From Parapontixanthobacter sp963736595 (lineage in GTDB: Bacteria > Pseudomonadota > Alphaproteobacteria > Sphingomonadales > Sphingomonadaceae): a DNA stretch of 64,000 bases. Below are positions 44,309 through 52,849 of this stretch, one piece after another (position 1 is the stretch's first letter; the number at the start of each line of letters is the position of its first letter). A model generated the notes under the pieces. The model worked only from the letters and a program-made list of their open reading frames with translations. It was not told where the DNA came from and ran no database searches. The position numbers were made by a program, and so were the translations under genes. The stretch covers positions 310,001 through 374,000 of the forward strand of contig CAVTPG010000002.1 of NCBI GenBank assembly GCA_963736595.1, written 5' to 3'.

Positions 44309-44878
44309 TTATTTCTTCTCGTCGGCTTTTTTGGCCGGAGTTTTCTTTGCCGCTGGCTTGTCAGTCGCAGCAGTCTTTTTCGGAGCGGCTTTCTTTGCAG
44401 CTGGCTTATCGGCAGATGCCGCAGGTTTCGCCGCATCTGCTTTTGCTGGTGCAGCTTTTTTCGCTGGCTCAGCTTTGGCCGGTGCATCCTTCTTCGGAGC
44501 CGCCGCCTTATCCGTCGCAGCCGTCGTGGTCGCAGGCTTGTCATCAGCCTTCGCCGCAGGAGCCTTCTTCGGCGCTTTGCTGTCGCCAACCGCAGTAATC
44601 CGCAGCAACGTCATCATCTGGCGATGACCGGCTTTACGGCGATAATTGTGACGGCGACGTTTTTTGAAAACGATCACCTTCTCGCTTTTCGCCTGCGCGA
44701 TGATTTCAGCCGAAACCGTGACTTTGCCCGCATCGGACAGCTTTTCGCCGTCGCCTGCCAACAGAACGTCACCCAAGGTGACGGTGTCGCCGGCTTCTCC
44801 GCCAAGCTTCTCAACAGCTATCTTGTCTCCGGCAGCAACCCGGTATTGTTTGCCGCCTGTACGCACGACTGCGAACAT
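44309..44878 (-). CDS. rplU: 50S ribosomal protein L21 with long Lys/Ala-rich tail
   Basis: Residues 1-100 are the normal L21: MFAVVRTGGKQYRVAAGDKIAVEKLGGEAGDTVTLGDVLLAG and KKRRRHNYRRKAGHRQMMTLLRI. After about residue 100 the protein continues for about 90 residues of A/K/P/D-rich low complexity (SKAPKKAPAAKADDKPATTT...PAAKKAAPKK). The start at 44878 is the normal L21 start. The tail is not needed for ribosome binding of L21 in other bacteria; it may bind RNA or have a lineage-specific role. Confidence 0.96.
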   Translation of the reverse strand: MFAVVRTGGKQYRVAAGDKIAVEKLGGEAGDTVTLGDVLLAGDGEKLSDAGKVTVSAEIIAQAKSEKVIVFKKRRRHNYRRKAGHRQMMTLLRITAVGDSKAPKKAPAAKADDKPATTTAATDKAAAPKKDAPAKAEPAKKAAPAKADAAKPAASADKPAAKKAAPKKTAATDKPAAKKTPAKKADEKK

Positions 44879-45080
44879 GGTGATTTCACTCTCAATCAAA
44901 AATGTGTGACGGCCTGTAAATGGCCGCATAACAAGGCGCAACGCATCGCTGCCCGCGCCTCGAGGAACGGTGCCGTTAAGCGATCACCGGATTTAAGTCA
45001 ACGCCCGATAACACGCTTTGTCACGACAATTCCGACTTGAGCAGGTGCCAAGCGCGCGATCAACTGTTATATGATTTGCC

Positions 45081-45617
45081 ATGCGATATTTCAGCTTTAA
45101 TTCGACCCCAGTCACACACAATAGCACAGCGATGGCTGCGGTATGTACCAGCCTGTTGCTTGGTGCGTGCGCGGCACCGTCGGGTGAATATCCGTCACTC
45201 GCCATTCGCGATGCGGAGATAGCGGCACAAACTTCGGCTGAAACGCCCGATCCAGCGCCGCCCGCATCGGTAGCGCAAGCTGTGCTAGAGCGGCTCGCTA
45301 CGCTGACCGCACAAGCTCAGGAAAGCCATGCTATTTTCACAGGTGCAGCGCCTGTCGCCACACGCTTGATCAGGGCCGGAGCCGGTCAGTCGATGTCGGC
45401 GGATGCCCGCGCGTCGGCGGAAATTGCACTGGCAGATTTGCTCTCCATCCGCTCACAAACGACCATCCCGCTGGCCGATCTCGATCTGATGCTGGTGGAA
45501 GCAAGCAACGCGTTCGAGCCAACCGCCGAAATCACTCAGGCGCGCAATCTTGTGGCGAGGCTGGTGCAGGAAGAAGATCGCGTAATCGCGGAAATGCGGG
45601 ATTTATTAGCACGCTAA
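45081..45617 (+). CDS. Predicted lipoprotein of unknown function
   Basis: The 178-residue product has a lipobox-like LLLGAC (Cys at about residue 30), preceded by a hydrophobic stretch, so it is probably an outer membrane lipoprotein. The rest is alpha-helical, Ala/Glu-rich, with pairs such as LERLATLTAQAQESHAIF and LVARLVQEEDRVIAEMRDLL, which may form coiled coils. I recognise no family. It converges on moaE, its end lying 12 bases from it. Confidence 0.65.
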   Translation: MRYFSFNSTPVTHNSTAMAAVCTSLLLGACAAPSGEYPSLAIRDAEIAAQTSAETPDPAPPASVAQAVLERLATLTAQAQESHAIFTGAAPVATRLIRAGAGQSMSADARASAEIALADLLSIRSQTTIPLADLDLMLVEASNAFEPTAEITQARNLVARLVQEEDRVIAEMRDLLAR

Positions 45618-45629
45618 ATTGCGGTTCAC

Positions 45630-46084
45630 TTATCCCCAGCGCGTAAGGCCAGCGTGATCGTCGTCGCGCGGTTCGATCCAGTGCCATGTATTACCGCGTT
45701 TCTCGCGTTTCCACAGCCAGCTCGCCGATTTTAAATGGTCCATCAGATAATCGACGCCGTCCAGCGCAGCCCGTCTATGCCGTGCAGCAGCAGCGACCAG
45801 GACGATTGGCACACCAGGTGCAAGGTTACCGATCCGGTGCCACACCAACACGCCTTGCAAAGCAAACCGCGCCTGCGCCGTGTCCGCCAATTCCTGCATC
45901 GCGGGCAGTGTCAGCGCACGTAATGCGTCAGTTCCAGCGCTTGAGTATCGCCATCATCGCGCACTTTACCCACAAAGCTGGCGATGGCACCTGCTTGCGC
46001 GTGTTTGGCAGAAAATGCCGCTTGTGCTTGATCGGCATCCATCGCCTCGTCCAGCAAGCGTACATCGCACGGCGTCCTGATCAC
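45630..46084 (-). pseudogene. moaE: Molybdopterin synthase large subunit MoaE, frameshifted
   Basis: MoaE with MoaD inserts sulfur into precursor Z to make molybdopterin. Start GTG 46084 (VIRTPCDVRLLDEAMDADQAQAAF) reads to ELTHY at about 45920 and hits a stop; the rest, beginning ALTLPAMQELADTAQARFALQGVLVWHRIGNLAPGVP, continues in another frame to 45630. Adding one base at 45917-45921 joins them as THYDALTLPAMQ. The joined protein would be 151 residues, normal for MoaE, with HRIGNLAPGV and the C-terminal active-site Lys region SASWLWKREKRGNTW. It follows moaD, with its ribosome site GGAGG inside moaD. Confidence 0.85.
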
Positions 46085-46088
46085 CAGC

Positions 46089-46328
46089 CTAGCCTCCGCT
46101 GACCGGCGGAAGCAGCGCGACCTCGTCACCATCCTGCGCCACTAACTCCGCTTTGTCGGACAGGATTACGCCATTCACGGCGATGTGCGCCTTGTCATCA
46201 CGCAGTGCATCCGCGATTCGCTGATCGACTTCGTCAAGCAAGCCGTGCCAGTCGAGCGGAGCGGAAAGGTCGCTTTCACCTCTGCCTGCCCAATCGGCAA
46301 ACTTGCCCAGAAACACGAGCCGTACCAT
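46089..46328 (-). CDS. moaD: Molybdopterin synthase small subunit MoaD
   Basis: MoaD is a ubiquitin-like sulfur carrier whose C-terminal Gly-Gly is adenylated by MoeB and thiocarboxylated. The 79-residue product starts MVRLVFLGKFADWAGRGE and ends DGDEVALLPPVSGG, the needed C-terminus. A longer ORF through the same codons is a shadow of moaA and is rejected. It lies 2 bases from the end of moaA. Confidence 0.94.
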   Translation of the reverse strand: MVRLVFLGKFADWAGRGESDLSAPLDWHGLLDEVDQRIADALRDDKAHIAVNGVILSDKAELVAQDGDEVALLPPVSGG

Positions 46329-46330
46329 CG

Positions 46331-47341
46331 CTACCCTCCGGTGGTGGACATATGGCGCGGCTGCGCAGGCTCCTGACCCGCCCGCTCGATGCGAAAATCG
46401 TGGCGCTCCGGTTTGATCCTCAAAGCGCGATCCATCGCGTTGTTCAACGCCACTTCGGAATTCTCCGAGCGCATCGCGCTGCGCAAATCGACTTGTTCCC
46501 CGCCGCCCAGGCACGGATATAGCTGCCCGGTCGTCGTCACCCGCATCCGGTTGCACCCCGCGCAAAAATTGCTGGTAAGCGGCGTGATGAACCCGATCCG
46601 CCCGCTGGTTTCCTGCACCTCGACATAGCGCGCCGGACCACTCGTCCTGTGCACACTCGGGATCAGCGTCCACCGCTTTTCAAGTTTCCGCCGCACCGCA
46701 TCCAACGGCAGATATTGATCGATCCGATCTTGCTCGACATCGCCCAGCGGCATGACTTCGATCAAGGTAATGTCGTGCCCTTGACCATGCGCCCATGCGA
46801 TCAGGTCGGGAATTTCCGCTTCATTCTGGCCCTTTAGCGCGACCGTGTTCAGCTTCACTTGCAAGCCCGCTGCCTTTGCCGCCGCAATTCCGTCCAGCAC
46901 TTTTGGCAACATATCGCGCCGGGTCAGCGATGCGAACAATGCGCGATCCAGCGTATCGAGCGACACGTTAATTCGCCGCACTCCGGCTTTCGCCAAGTGG
47001 TCGGCATGACGGACCAGTTCCGTGCCGTTGGTCGTCAGCGTCAATTCTTCAAGGCCATTGCCGATCCGGCGCCCAAGCCGTTCGACCAGCGTCATCATAT
47101 CACGCCGCACCAGCGGCTCTCCGCCGGTCAGCCGCAGCTTCGTGACGCCGCGCGCGATAAATGCACCGGCCAGCCGCTCCAATTCTTCCAGCGACAGGAC
47201 ATCGCTTTTCGGCAAGAATCGCATATTTTCGGGCATACAATAAGTGCAGCGCAGATTGCAGCGATCCGTAACCGACAGGCGCAGATAGGTGATCGTGCGC
47301 GCGAAATTGTCCACCATCGGCTGCTGAAGCAAAGCATTCAT
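46331..47341 (-). CDS. moaA: GTP 3',8-cyclase MoaA
   Basis: MoaA, a radical-SAM enzyme, starts molybdenum cofactor synthesis from GTP. Start MNALLQQPMVDNFARTITYLRLSVTDRCNLRCTYCMPE at 47341 overlaps the stop of the gene upstream. Motifs are CNLRCTYC (the radical SAM Cys triad), LRLTGGEPLVRRD, and the C-terminal second Fe-S cluster with Cys in FCAGCNRMRVTTTGQLYPCLGG, and the tail ends STTGG (the GG pair needed for activity). It is 336 residues and intact. Confidence 0.97.
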   Translation of the reverse strand: MNALLQQPMVDNFARTITYLRLSVTDRCNLRCTYCMPENMRFLPKSDVLSLEELERLAGAFIARGVTKLRLTGGEPLVRRDMMTLVERLGRRIGNGLEELTLTTNGTELVRHADHLAKAGVRRINVSLDTLDRALFASLTRRDMLPKVLDGIAAAKAAGLQVKLNTVALKGQNEAEIPDLIAWAHGQGHDITLIEVMPLGDVEQDRIDQYLPLDAVRRKLEKRWTLIPSVHRTSGPARYVEVQETSGRIGFITPLTSNFCAGCNRMRVTTTGQLYPCLGGGEQVDLRSAMRSENSEVALNNAMDRALRIKPERHDFRIERAGQEPAQPRHMSTTGG

Positions 47342-47670
47342 ACGTATTGCCCTGCTCGATGCGCAGGCAGATACTGGCCCGTCACACCCGGCGCACACGC
47401 ACAATATTCCGTCATAGCAGCAATAGTGTCGGGGTCGTCGGCAGCGATCATATTAATGCGCTTAGGCGTATTTTCGCGCGCAAGCGAGCGAGTTACCGCC
47501 CGACGCCACTCGCTATGCGTGAAATCGGCCAAGGGCAGCACGATCAGCAACGCATCGGCATCGCACAGCGCCTTCTGCGCCTCGGCCAAATAGACCTGAT
47601 AAAATGCGGTTGCAGCGTCCAGCGGGTCATGCGGCAAATCGCCGATCGCCAGAACCCGCTGCCCCGTCAT
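47338..47670 (-). CDS. Small Rossmann-like protein of unknown function
   Basis: The 110-residue protein reads MTGQRVLAIGDLPHDPLDAATAFYQVYLAEAQKALCDADALLIVLPLADFTHSEWRRAVTRSLARENTP. It has alternating beta/alpha pattern but no G-x-G-x-x-G, and I cannot name a family. Its stop overlaps the moaA start (ATGA-like overlap), and its start touches the folB stop, so it is translated with them. It is probably an oxidoreductase-like or regulatory protein in the folate/Moco operon. Confidence 0.65.
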   Translation of the reverse strand: MTGQRVLAIGDLPHDPLDAATAFYQVYLAEAQKALCDADALLIVLPLADFTHSEWRRAVTRSLARENTPKRINMIAADDPDTIAAMTEYCACAPGVTGQYLPAHRAGQYV

Positions 47671-48038
47671 CAGCTTCGCTCGCGCCGCAAGGTAACGCCG
47701 ATTTGCTCACTCGCTTCGGCAATGGCCAGCTTCACGATATTCACGCTGACTGCGCTCACGCGGCTGTCCTGCTTCAATATTTTGGCAATGATGTGGTCCG
47801 CCACCGCCTCGATCAGCTTGAAATGGACGTTTTCGGGAAGCTGCAAAGCCGCGTCCTTCAAATCCATATAATTCTTGCTTTGATCGAGCGGCGTATCGGC
47901 CTCATACCGCTCGACTACCGCCATCTCTGCCGCGATCGAAATCCTCAGCGGTTGCGGCTTACCCGTTTCCTCGGAATAGATGCCGGTCAAAACATCGACT
48001 TCCAGATCGGCCACATTCAAGGTAAGAGAATCGCTCAT
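47670..48038 (-). CDS. folB: Dihydroneopterin aldolase
   Basis: FolB cleaves dihydroneopterin to 6-hydroxymethyldihydropterin in folate synthesis. The 122-residue product has the tunnel-fold pattern: LTLNVADLEVDVLTGIYSEETGKPQPLRISIAAEM, the catalytic Tyr/Glu region, and KLIEAVADHIIAKIL and VNIVKLAIAEASEQIGVTL. It overlaps the following gene by one base (TGATG type). Confidence 0.9.
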   Translation of the reverse strand: MSDSLTLNVADLEVDVLTGIYSEETGKPQPLRISIAAEMAVVERYEADTPLDQSKNYMDLKDAALQLPENVHFKLIEAVADHIIAKILKQDSRVSAVSVNIVKLAIAEASEQIGVTLRRERS

Positions 48039-48050
48039 TTGTCTCCGGTC

Positions 48051-48938
48051 CTAGCTATCATTCGACCAGCGCGCGAATATCGCGGTCGGCAGCATCCGTC
48101 CATCATCCTGCTCCCGAACGCCCAGATCGCCATGCTCGATCGTCCCGGGAAGTCCGGCGAACAACTCGTCCATTAGCCCAGCCAGCGCAAGCGAGGACAT
48201 CCGCACGGCGTAAACGGTCAGGAACAGAAACCGGCTGCGCTCGTCCAGCAAGGCGCGGCAATCGGCCAGCAATTCGGGCAAACCGGCTTCGATCCGCCAG
48301 GTTTCATTGTTCGGGCCGCGTCCGAATTTCGGCGGGTCGAGAATGATGCCGTCATAGCGCCGCTCTCGCCGTACTTCGCGCGCGGTAAATTTGGCTGCAT
48401 CATCGACCAGCCAGCGGATCGGTCGATCCTCCATCTTGGACAATGAAGCATTCTCACGCGCTTGCGCCACGGATTTCTTCGAAGCATCGACATGGACCAC
48501 CGGACCGCAGCCACTCAGCGCCAGACTGCCGACCCCGGTATAACCGAACAGATTGAGCGTTTGCGCCTCGTCCAGTCCCGCGAGCCGCTCCCGCATCCAA
48601 GTCCAGACGGGCGCCATATCGGGGAAAAACTGCAAGTGCCGAAAGGGGGTCGGCTGCGCGGTGAACTTCACATCGTCCCACTGCACCGGCCAGCCATGTT
48701 CCGGCAGATGCGCCGCATCGCTCCAGCGTCCACCGCCATCCTCATCCGATCCCGGAATAAATTCGCTATCGGCCCGCCAATCGGCATTGCGCGGGGTCCA
48801 CATCGCTTGCGGTTCGGGGCGGATGAAACGGTAATCGCCGAATTGCTCCCATTTGCGTCCATGACCGCTGTCGAGCAGGCGATATCCGTCCCAGCCCTCC
48901 CCGATCATCAGCTGCGGTTGTTGCACCAGATCGGCCAT
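48051..48938 (-). CDS. Class I SAM-dependent rRNA methyltransferase, RlmI/K-like
   Basis: The 295-residue protein has a Rossmann methyltransferase core: LNLFGYTGVGSLALSGCGPVVHVDASKKSVAQARENA (SAM motif I with GYTGVGS), the catalytic DPPKFGRG (motif IV N/DPPY/F) in YDGIILDPPKFGRGPNNETW, and LFLTVYAVRMSSLAL. The N-terminal 90 residues hold a WD-type part (GYRLLDSGHGRKWEQFG). The DPPK motif points to base methylation, probably of 23S rRNA at a cytosine or guanine. It overlaps the thrC stop (ATGA). Confidence 0.88.
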   Translation of the reverse strand: MADLVQQPQLMIGEGWDGYRLLDSGHGRKWEQFGDYRFIRPEPQAMWTPRNADWRADSEFIPGSDEDGGGRWSDAAHLPEHGWPVQWDDVKFTAQPTPFRHLQFFPDMAPVWTWMRERLAGLDEAQTLNLFGYTGVGSLALSGCGPVVHVDASKKSVAQARENASLSKMEDRPIRWLVDDAAKFTAREVRRERRYDGIILDPPKFGRGPNNETWRIEAGLPELLADCRALLDERSRFLFLTVYAVRMSSLALAGLMDELFAGLPGTIEHGDLGVREQDDGRMLPTAIFARWSNDS

Positions 48939-50338
48939 CAGGCGGACGGCGTCGCGTGTTCGATGATATGCGCTTTGACCGCGTCGTAATCGCCGGGCAG
49001 GCTGACAAAACTTTCCTCGCGCGAGAACAAGTCACCGACGCGCGCGGGCAGGCTTGGGCGAACGCCGGTGGCCTGCTCAACGGGATCGCGGAACTTTGCA
49101 GGATGCGCCGTTGCCAGCGTGACAATCGGAATGTCGCGCGGCAAATCCTGCGCACGGGCAGCGTGCAAGCCGATGGCGGTGTGCGGATCGATAATTTGCC
49201 CGCAATGTTCGCTGGCCCAGCGCATCGCCTGCGCCATTTCAATCTCATCGCCGCGCGTGCTGGTCAAAAGCTGCGCCGCACCATCCCGCTGTCCAGTCGT
49301 GAGTTGCAACGCTTTACAGGCCTCGAAACTTGCCATTTGATCGGTCAGCGCGAGCGCATCGCGCCCACCGCAATCAAACAGAAGCCGCTCGAAATTGGAA
49401 CTGACCTGAATATCCATCGAGGGGGCTGCCGTGGGCGTAACGTCGCCCGTTGAATAGTCGCCATCACTTAAGGCGCGGTGCAGAATATCGTTCACATTGG
49501 TCGCCACGATCAGCCGCGCAACCGGCAAACCCATCTTCGCAGCGACATAGCCAGCGAACACATCGCCGAAATTGCCGGTTGGAACGGAAAAAGCGACCTT
49601 TCGATGCGGCGCGCCTAATTGCACGGCAGCCACAAAATAATACACCACTTGCGCCATCAGCCGCGCCCAGTTGATCGAATTGACCGCACCGATGCGAAAG
49701 CGGCTGGTTAGATCGGGATCGACAAACATCCGCTTCACCATCGCCTGCGCATCATCGAAGCTGCCCGCCATCGCCAGATTGTGGACATTGGGCGCGCATA
49801 CGGTCGTCATCTGCCGCCGCTGCACATCGGAAATACGCCCCTCAGGATGCAACATGAATATGTCGATATTTTCGCGCCCTGCTACCGCGTCGATCGCCGC
49901 TGATCCCGTGTCGCCACTGGTCGCACCGATAATCGTCAGCTGATCCGATCGCCGCGACAGAAACTTTTCGAACAATAGCCCCAGCAATTGCAGCGCTACA
50001 TCCTTGAATGCCAGCGTCGGTCCGTGAAACAATTCAAGCAGCCATTGCTGCTGATCGAGTTGCACCAGCGGCGTTACGGCGGTGTGTGAAAAGCGCCCGT
50101 AAGCCGCCTCGCATAACTCGCGCAATTCCTGTTCGCTCAAGGCGTTGCCGACAAACGGCTGCATCACCCGCGCTGCTATCTCTGCGTATGGCAGCCCGGT
50201 CATCGCAGCGATGTCAGCGTGGGAGAATTGCGGCCATTCGCGCGGCAGATACAATCCGCCATCGCTGGCCAGACCGGCCAACGTCACTGCTTCGAAATCA
50301 AGGGTAGGCGCACGGCCACGGGTGGAGATGTATTCCAT
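48938..50338 (-). CDS. thrC: Threonine synthase
   Basis: ThrC makes threonine from O-phosphohomoserine with PLP. Start at 50338 (MEYISTRGRAPTLDFEAVTLAGLASDGGLYLP) gives 466 residues, with the class II ThrC layout. The PLP Lys is in LELFHGPTLAFKDVALQLL, and TIIGATSGDTGSAAI and VPTGNFGDVFAGYVA bind phosphate. It follows surf1 in the same operon direction. Confidence 0.97.
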   Translation of the reverse strand: MEYISTRGRAPTLDFEAVTLAGLASDGGLYLPREWPQFSHADIAAMTGLPYAEIAARVMQPFVGNALSEQELRELCEAAYGRFSHTAVTPLVQLDQQQWLLELFHGPTLAFKDVALQLLGLLFEKFLSRRSDQLTIIGATSGDTGSAAIDAVAGRENIDIFMLHPEGRISDVQRRQMTTVCAPNVHNLAMAGSFDDAQAMVKRMFVDPDLTSRFRIGAVNSINWARLMAQVVYYFVAAVQLGAPHRKVAFSVPTGNFGDVFAGYVAAKMGLPVARLIVATNVNDILHRALSDGDYSTGDVTPTAAPSMDIQVSSNFERLLFDCGGRDALALTDQMASFEACKALQLTTGQRDGAAQLLTSTRGDEIEMAQAMRWASEHCGQIIDPHTAIGLHAARAQDLPRDIPIVTLATAHPAKFRDPVEQATGVRPSLPARVGDLFSREESFVSLPGDYDAVKAHIIEHATPSA

Positions 50339-50406
50339 GCCGAAGCGGTTAGCGGGCCTGTCCCCTGTCGGCAAGCAAGGCCAGCTTTACGCGCGCAAAT
50401 TGTGCT

Positions 50407-50977
50407 TCAGTCGGCCTTGTTCCGGCGGCGCAAGGCTAGCACGTAAATGATCAGCGCGGTCAACGCGAAAAAGAACCACTGACCGGTGTAAGCCAGATGA
50501 TTGTTCGGCAGATCGGTCGGGTCGGGCTTTGCCAGCGGCTGGAGGCCAGCAACCGCAGGATCGGCGACCAGACGCGGCCCCGGCGCAATCGTCCCGCTGA
50601 CAGTGCCGCCGGTCCAATCCGGGGATTGCGGCACATTCGACCAGCCCATTGCGACAGTCGCATTATTCGCCGGTGCTCAGCAGACAATTCGCGCGATGCG
50701 CCCAGCCTTTTGCGCCCTTAGCGCTCGTCCCGGCAACGGCGGTCATGTCCCAGACTTTGACGCATTCGACATTGCTGCGGCGGTAAAGCGCCGTTTCCGC
50801 TTCCGCTTCGTTTGACGGCCAGACGGTTTCCTCGCCCATCTCCTGCGCTGCGATCGACCGCGCGATCAAAGCATCTTTTTCCCCTGCCCGGCCTAATTGC
50901 CAGAAACCGAGCGCGATCATCACCGCGCAGGCGGCCCCCACAAACAGCGTCGGGATCAGCGGGATATTGCGGGTCAT
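50407..50977 (-). pseudogene. Cytochrome oxidase assembly factor SURF1, frameshifted
   Basis: Surf1 helps assemble the heme a/CuB site of subunit I. Start MTRNIPLIPTLFVGAACAVMIALGFWQLGRAGEKDAL at 50977 has the first membrane helix and the GFWQLGRA family motif. The frame reads to HRANCLLSTGE and then stops. The C-terminal part ATVAMGWSNVPQSPDWTGGTVSG...HLAYTGQWFFFALTALIIYVLALRRR, with the second membrane helix, is one frame over. One extra base at 50663-50666 explains the break. The joined protein would be about 190 residues. Confidence 0.82.
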
Positions 50978-51390
50978 GTCAGGTCGGTCTCGGCAGGATC
51001 GGCGGGATGACCGCTCGTCGCTTCGCCCGCGCTGTTGCGATACTCGCTGATTAGCAGCAGCGCCTTGGCAATCCGCAATCCGCCCAGCACGGCAATGACC
51101 GTTAGCGGAATCCAGATCAGTGCGTGAACCCACAGAGGCGGTCGAACGGAAGCATCCAGCCATAAGGCCAGCCCCACCAGAGCCGCTCCGATAATAAGCG
51201 TCAAAAACGCTGCCGGACCATCGCCGACATTGAACTTGGCAAAATCCAAAGCGCATGCGCGGCACCGCTCGGCGAACTTGACCGGGCCGGTAAACAGGGT
51301 CCGCGCGCCGCATCGCGGACAGCAACCGAAAAGGGCAGCCTCCGCGTAAGAAGGCTGCCCTTTGGTTTCGGGAGGATTAGCATCCCTCAT
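50974..51390 (-). CDS. DUF983 family membrane protein
   Basis: The 138-residue protein has a zinc-ribbon-like N-terminus (FGCCPRCGARTLFTGPVKFAERCRACALDFAKF, four Cys in CxxC pairs) and two or three membrane helices after it. DUF983 genes commonly lie beside ctaE and surf1 in alphaproteobacterial cox operons. Its start at ATG 51390 lies 2 bases after the ctaE stop, and its stop overlaps the surf1 start. Confidence 0.9.
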   Translation of the reverse strand: MRDANPPETKGQPSYAEAALFGCCPRCGARTLFTGPVKFAERCRACALDFAKFNVGDGPAAFLTLIIGAALVGLALWLDASVRPPLWVHALIWIPLTVIAVLGGLRIAKALLLISEYRNSAGEATSGHPADPAETDLT

Positions 51391-51392
51391 CC

Positions 51393-52214
51393 TCAATAAT
51401 ATTCAGCGCCCGCACTGCCCCAGACATAGACGGTGATGAACAGGAACAACCACACGACATCGACGAAGTGCCAATACCATGCCGCCGCTTCGAAACCGAA
51501 ATGCTGGCGCGGGGTAAAGTGGCCTTTATAGGCTCGCACAAGGCACACAATCAGGAAGATCGTGCCGATCAGAACGTGAAACCCGTGAAATCCAGTCGCC
51601 ATATAGAATGCAGAGCTATACGTGTTGCCGCCGAATTCAAACGGCGCGTGACCATATTCGTAAATCTGGATCATCGTAAAGATCGCGCCCAGAATAACCG
51701 TGGCCCACAAACCTTTTTTCAGGCCTTCGCGATCGCCGTGGATCAGCGCATGGTGCGCCCAGGTTACCGTTGTGCCGGAACACAGCAGGATCAGCGTATT
51801 CAGCAGCGGCAGCTCGAACGGGTTCAGCACATATTCGATCGCAACCGGCGGAAATGTGCCGCCGATGACTTCGCTGATTTCGCTCGGGAACAGCGAAAAA
51901 TTAAACCAGCTCCAGAACCAGCCGACGAAAAACATCACTTCGGACGCGATGAACAGGATCATCCCGTAGCGCATATGCAATTGCACCACCGGCGTGTGAT
52001 CGCCGCGCTGCGCTTCTTTGACGATGTTGGAGAACCACGCGAAAAACGTCGCAATCAACCCGGCGATGCCGATGCCCAGGATCAGCCAAGCATTGGCCAT
52101 GTCATTCATAAAGAACACCATGCCCGTGGTAAAGGTCAGCGCCGAAAACGACCCGATGATCGGCCAGATATCGGGGTCCAGAATGTGGTATTGATGATTG
52201 ACGTTGCCAGCCAT
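51393..52214 (-). CDS. ctaE: Cytochrome c oxidase subunit III
   Basis: Subunit III of aa3-type oxidase. The 273-residue product has seven membrane helices and typical motifs: HQYHILDPDIWPIIGSFSA near the start, EVMFFVGWFWSWFNFSLFPSE, TWAHHALIHGDREGL, FHGFHVLIGTIFLIV, HFGFEAAAWYWHFVDVVWLFLFITVYVWG at the end. Length is normal. It is co-transcribed between ctaG and the DUF983 gene. Confidence 0.97.
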   Translation of the reverse strand: MAGNVNHQYHILDPDIWPIIGSFSALTFTTGMVFFMNDMANAWLILGIGIAGLIATFFAWFSNIVKEAQRGDHTPVVQLHMRYGMILFIASEVMFFVGWFWSWFNFSLFPSEISEVIGGTFPPVAIEYVLNPFELPLLNTLILLCSGTTVTWAHHALIHGDREGLKKGLWATVILGAIFTMIQIYEYGHAPFEFGGNTYSSAFYMATGFHGFHVLIGTIFLIVCLVRAYKGHFTPRQHFGFEAAAWYWHFVDVVWLFLFITVYVWGSAGAEYY

Positions 52215-52277
52215 GTAATGCGTCCTGTCTAAATTATTCCATGCCCATAATAGGCGATATGCGTGTGGTCCAGTGTC

Positions 52278-52844
52278 TTAGGATCCGGTTTCCGGCGCGG
52301 CGTCCTTGGTCCGGTGAAAAGTGTAGCTCAAAGTGATCTGCTCAACCTTGCTGGCATTCTCGTCCTCAAGGATCGCCGGATCGATGAAATAGAGAACAGG
52401 CATCCGCACTTCTTCGCCGGGTTGCAGCGTCTGTTCCGTGAAGCAGAAGCACTGCACTTTGTTGAAATATTTACCTGTATATTCCGGCTCGACATTGAAG
52501 CTGGCCGTGCCGGTGATCGGGACATTGCCATCATTGCGCGCGGTATAGAACGCCATATCACGCTGTCCGATCTGCACCGTGTCGGTGGATTGCTCGGGCC
52601 GAAAGCGCCACGGCACATCGCGCGCCACGCTGCCATCGAAGCGGATGGAGATGGTCTTGCCGCCGACAGACTTACCGAATTGCGCCGCCAAATCGGCCTC
52701 TGCTGCGCTTGCCCGCTGCGTTGTGCCACCAAATCCGGTCACGCGGCAAAACAGATCGTAAAGCGGCACCGCAGCATAGCCAAGCCCCAGCATCGCGGCA
52801 GCCAGCATGGCGGCAAGCAATCCGGTGCGGATATTCGCGTCCAT
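52278..52844 (-). CDS. ctaG: Cytochrome c oxidase assembly protein CtaG/Cox11
   Basis: CtaG (Cox11) delivers copper to the CuB site of subunit I. Start MDANIRTGLLAAMLAAAMLGLGYAAVPLYDLFCRVTGFGG at 52844 gives one membrane helix and 188 residues. The Cys in LFCRVTGFGGTTQ and the copper-binding KVQCFCFTEQTL (CFCF) are the conserved residues. It lies 5 bases after the small CoxF-like gene. Confidence 0.95.
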   Translation of the reverse strand: MDANIRTGLLAAMLAAAMLGLGYAAVPLYDLFCRVTGFGGTTQRASAAEADLAAQFGKSVGGKTISIRFDGSVARDVPWRFRPEQSTDTVQIGQRDMAFYTARNDGNVPITGTASFNVEPEYTGKYFNKVQCFCFTEQTLQPGEEVRMPVLYFIDPAILEDENASKVEQITLSYTFHRTKDAAPETGS

Positions 52845-52849
52845 TGCGG

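Noticed and set aside
44227..44589. Basic Lys/Arg-rich ORF of 120 residues on the minus strand overlapping rplU
   Set aside because: Out-of-frame reading of the repetitive L21 tail; no ribosome site.
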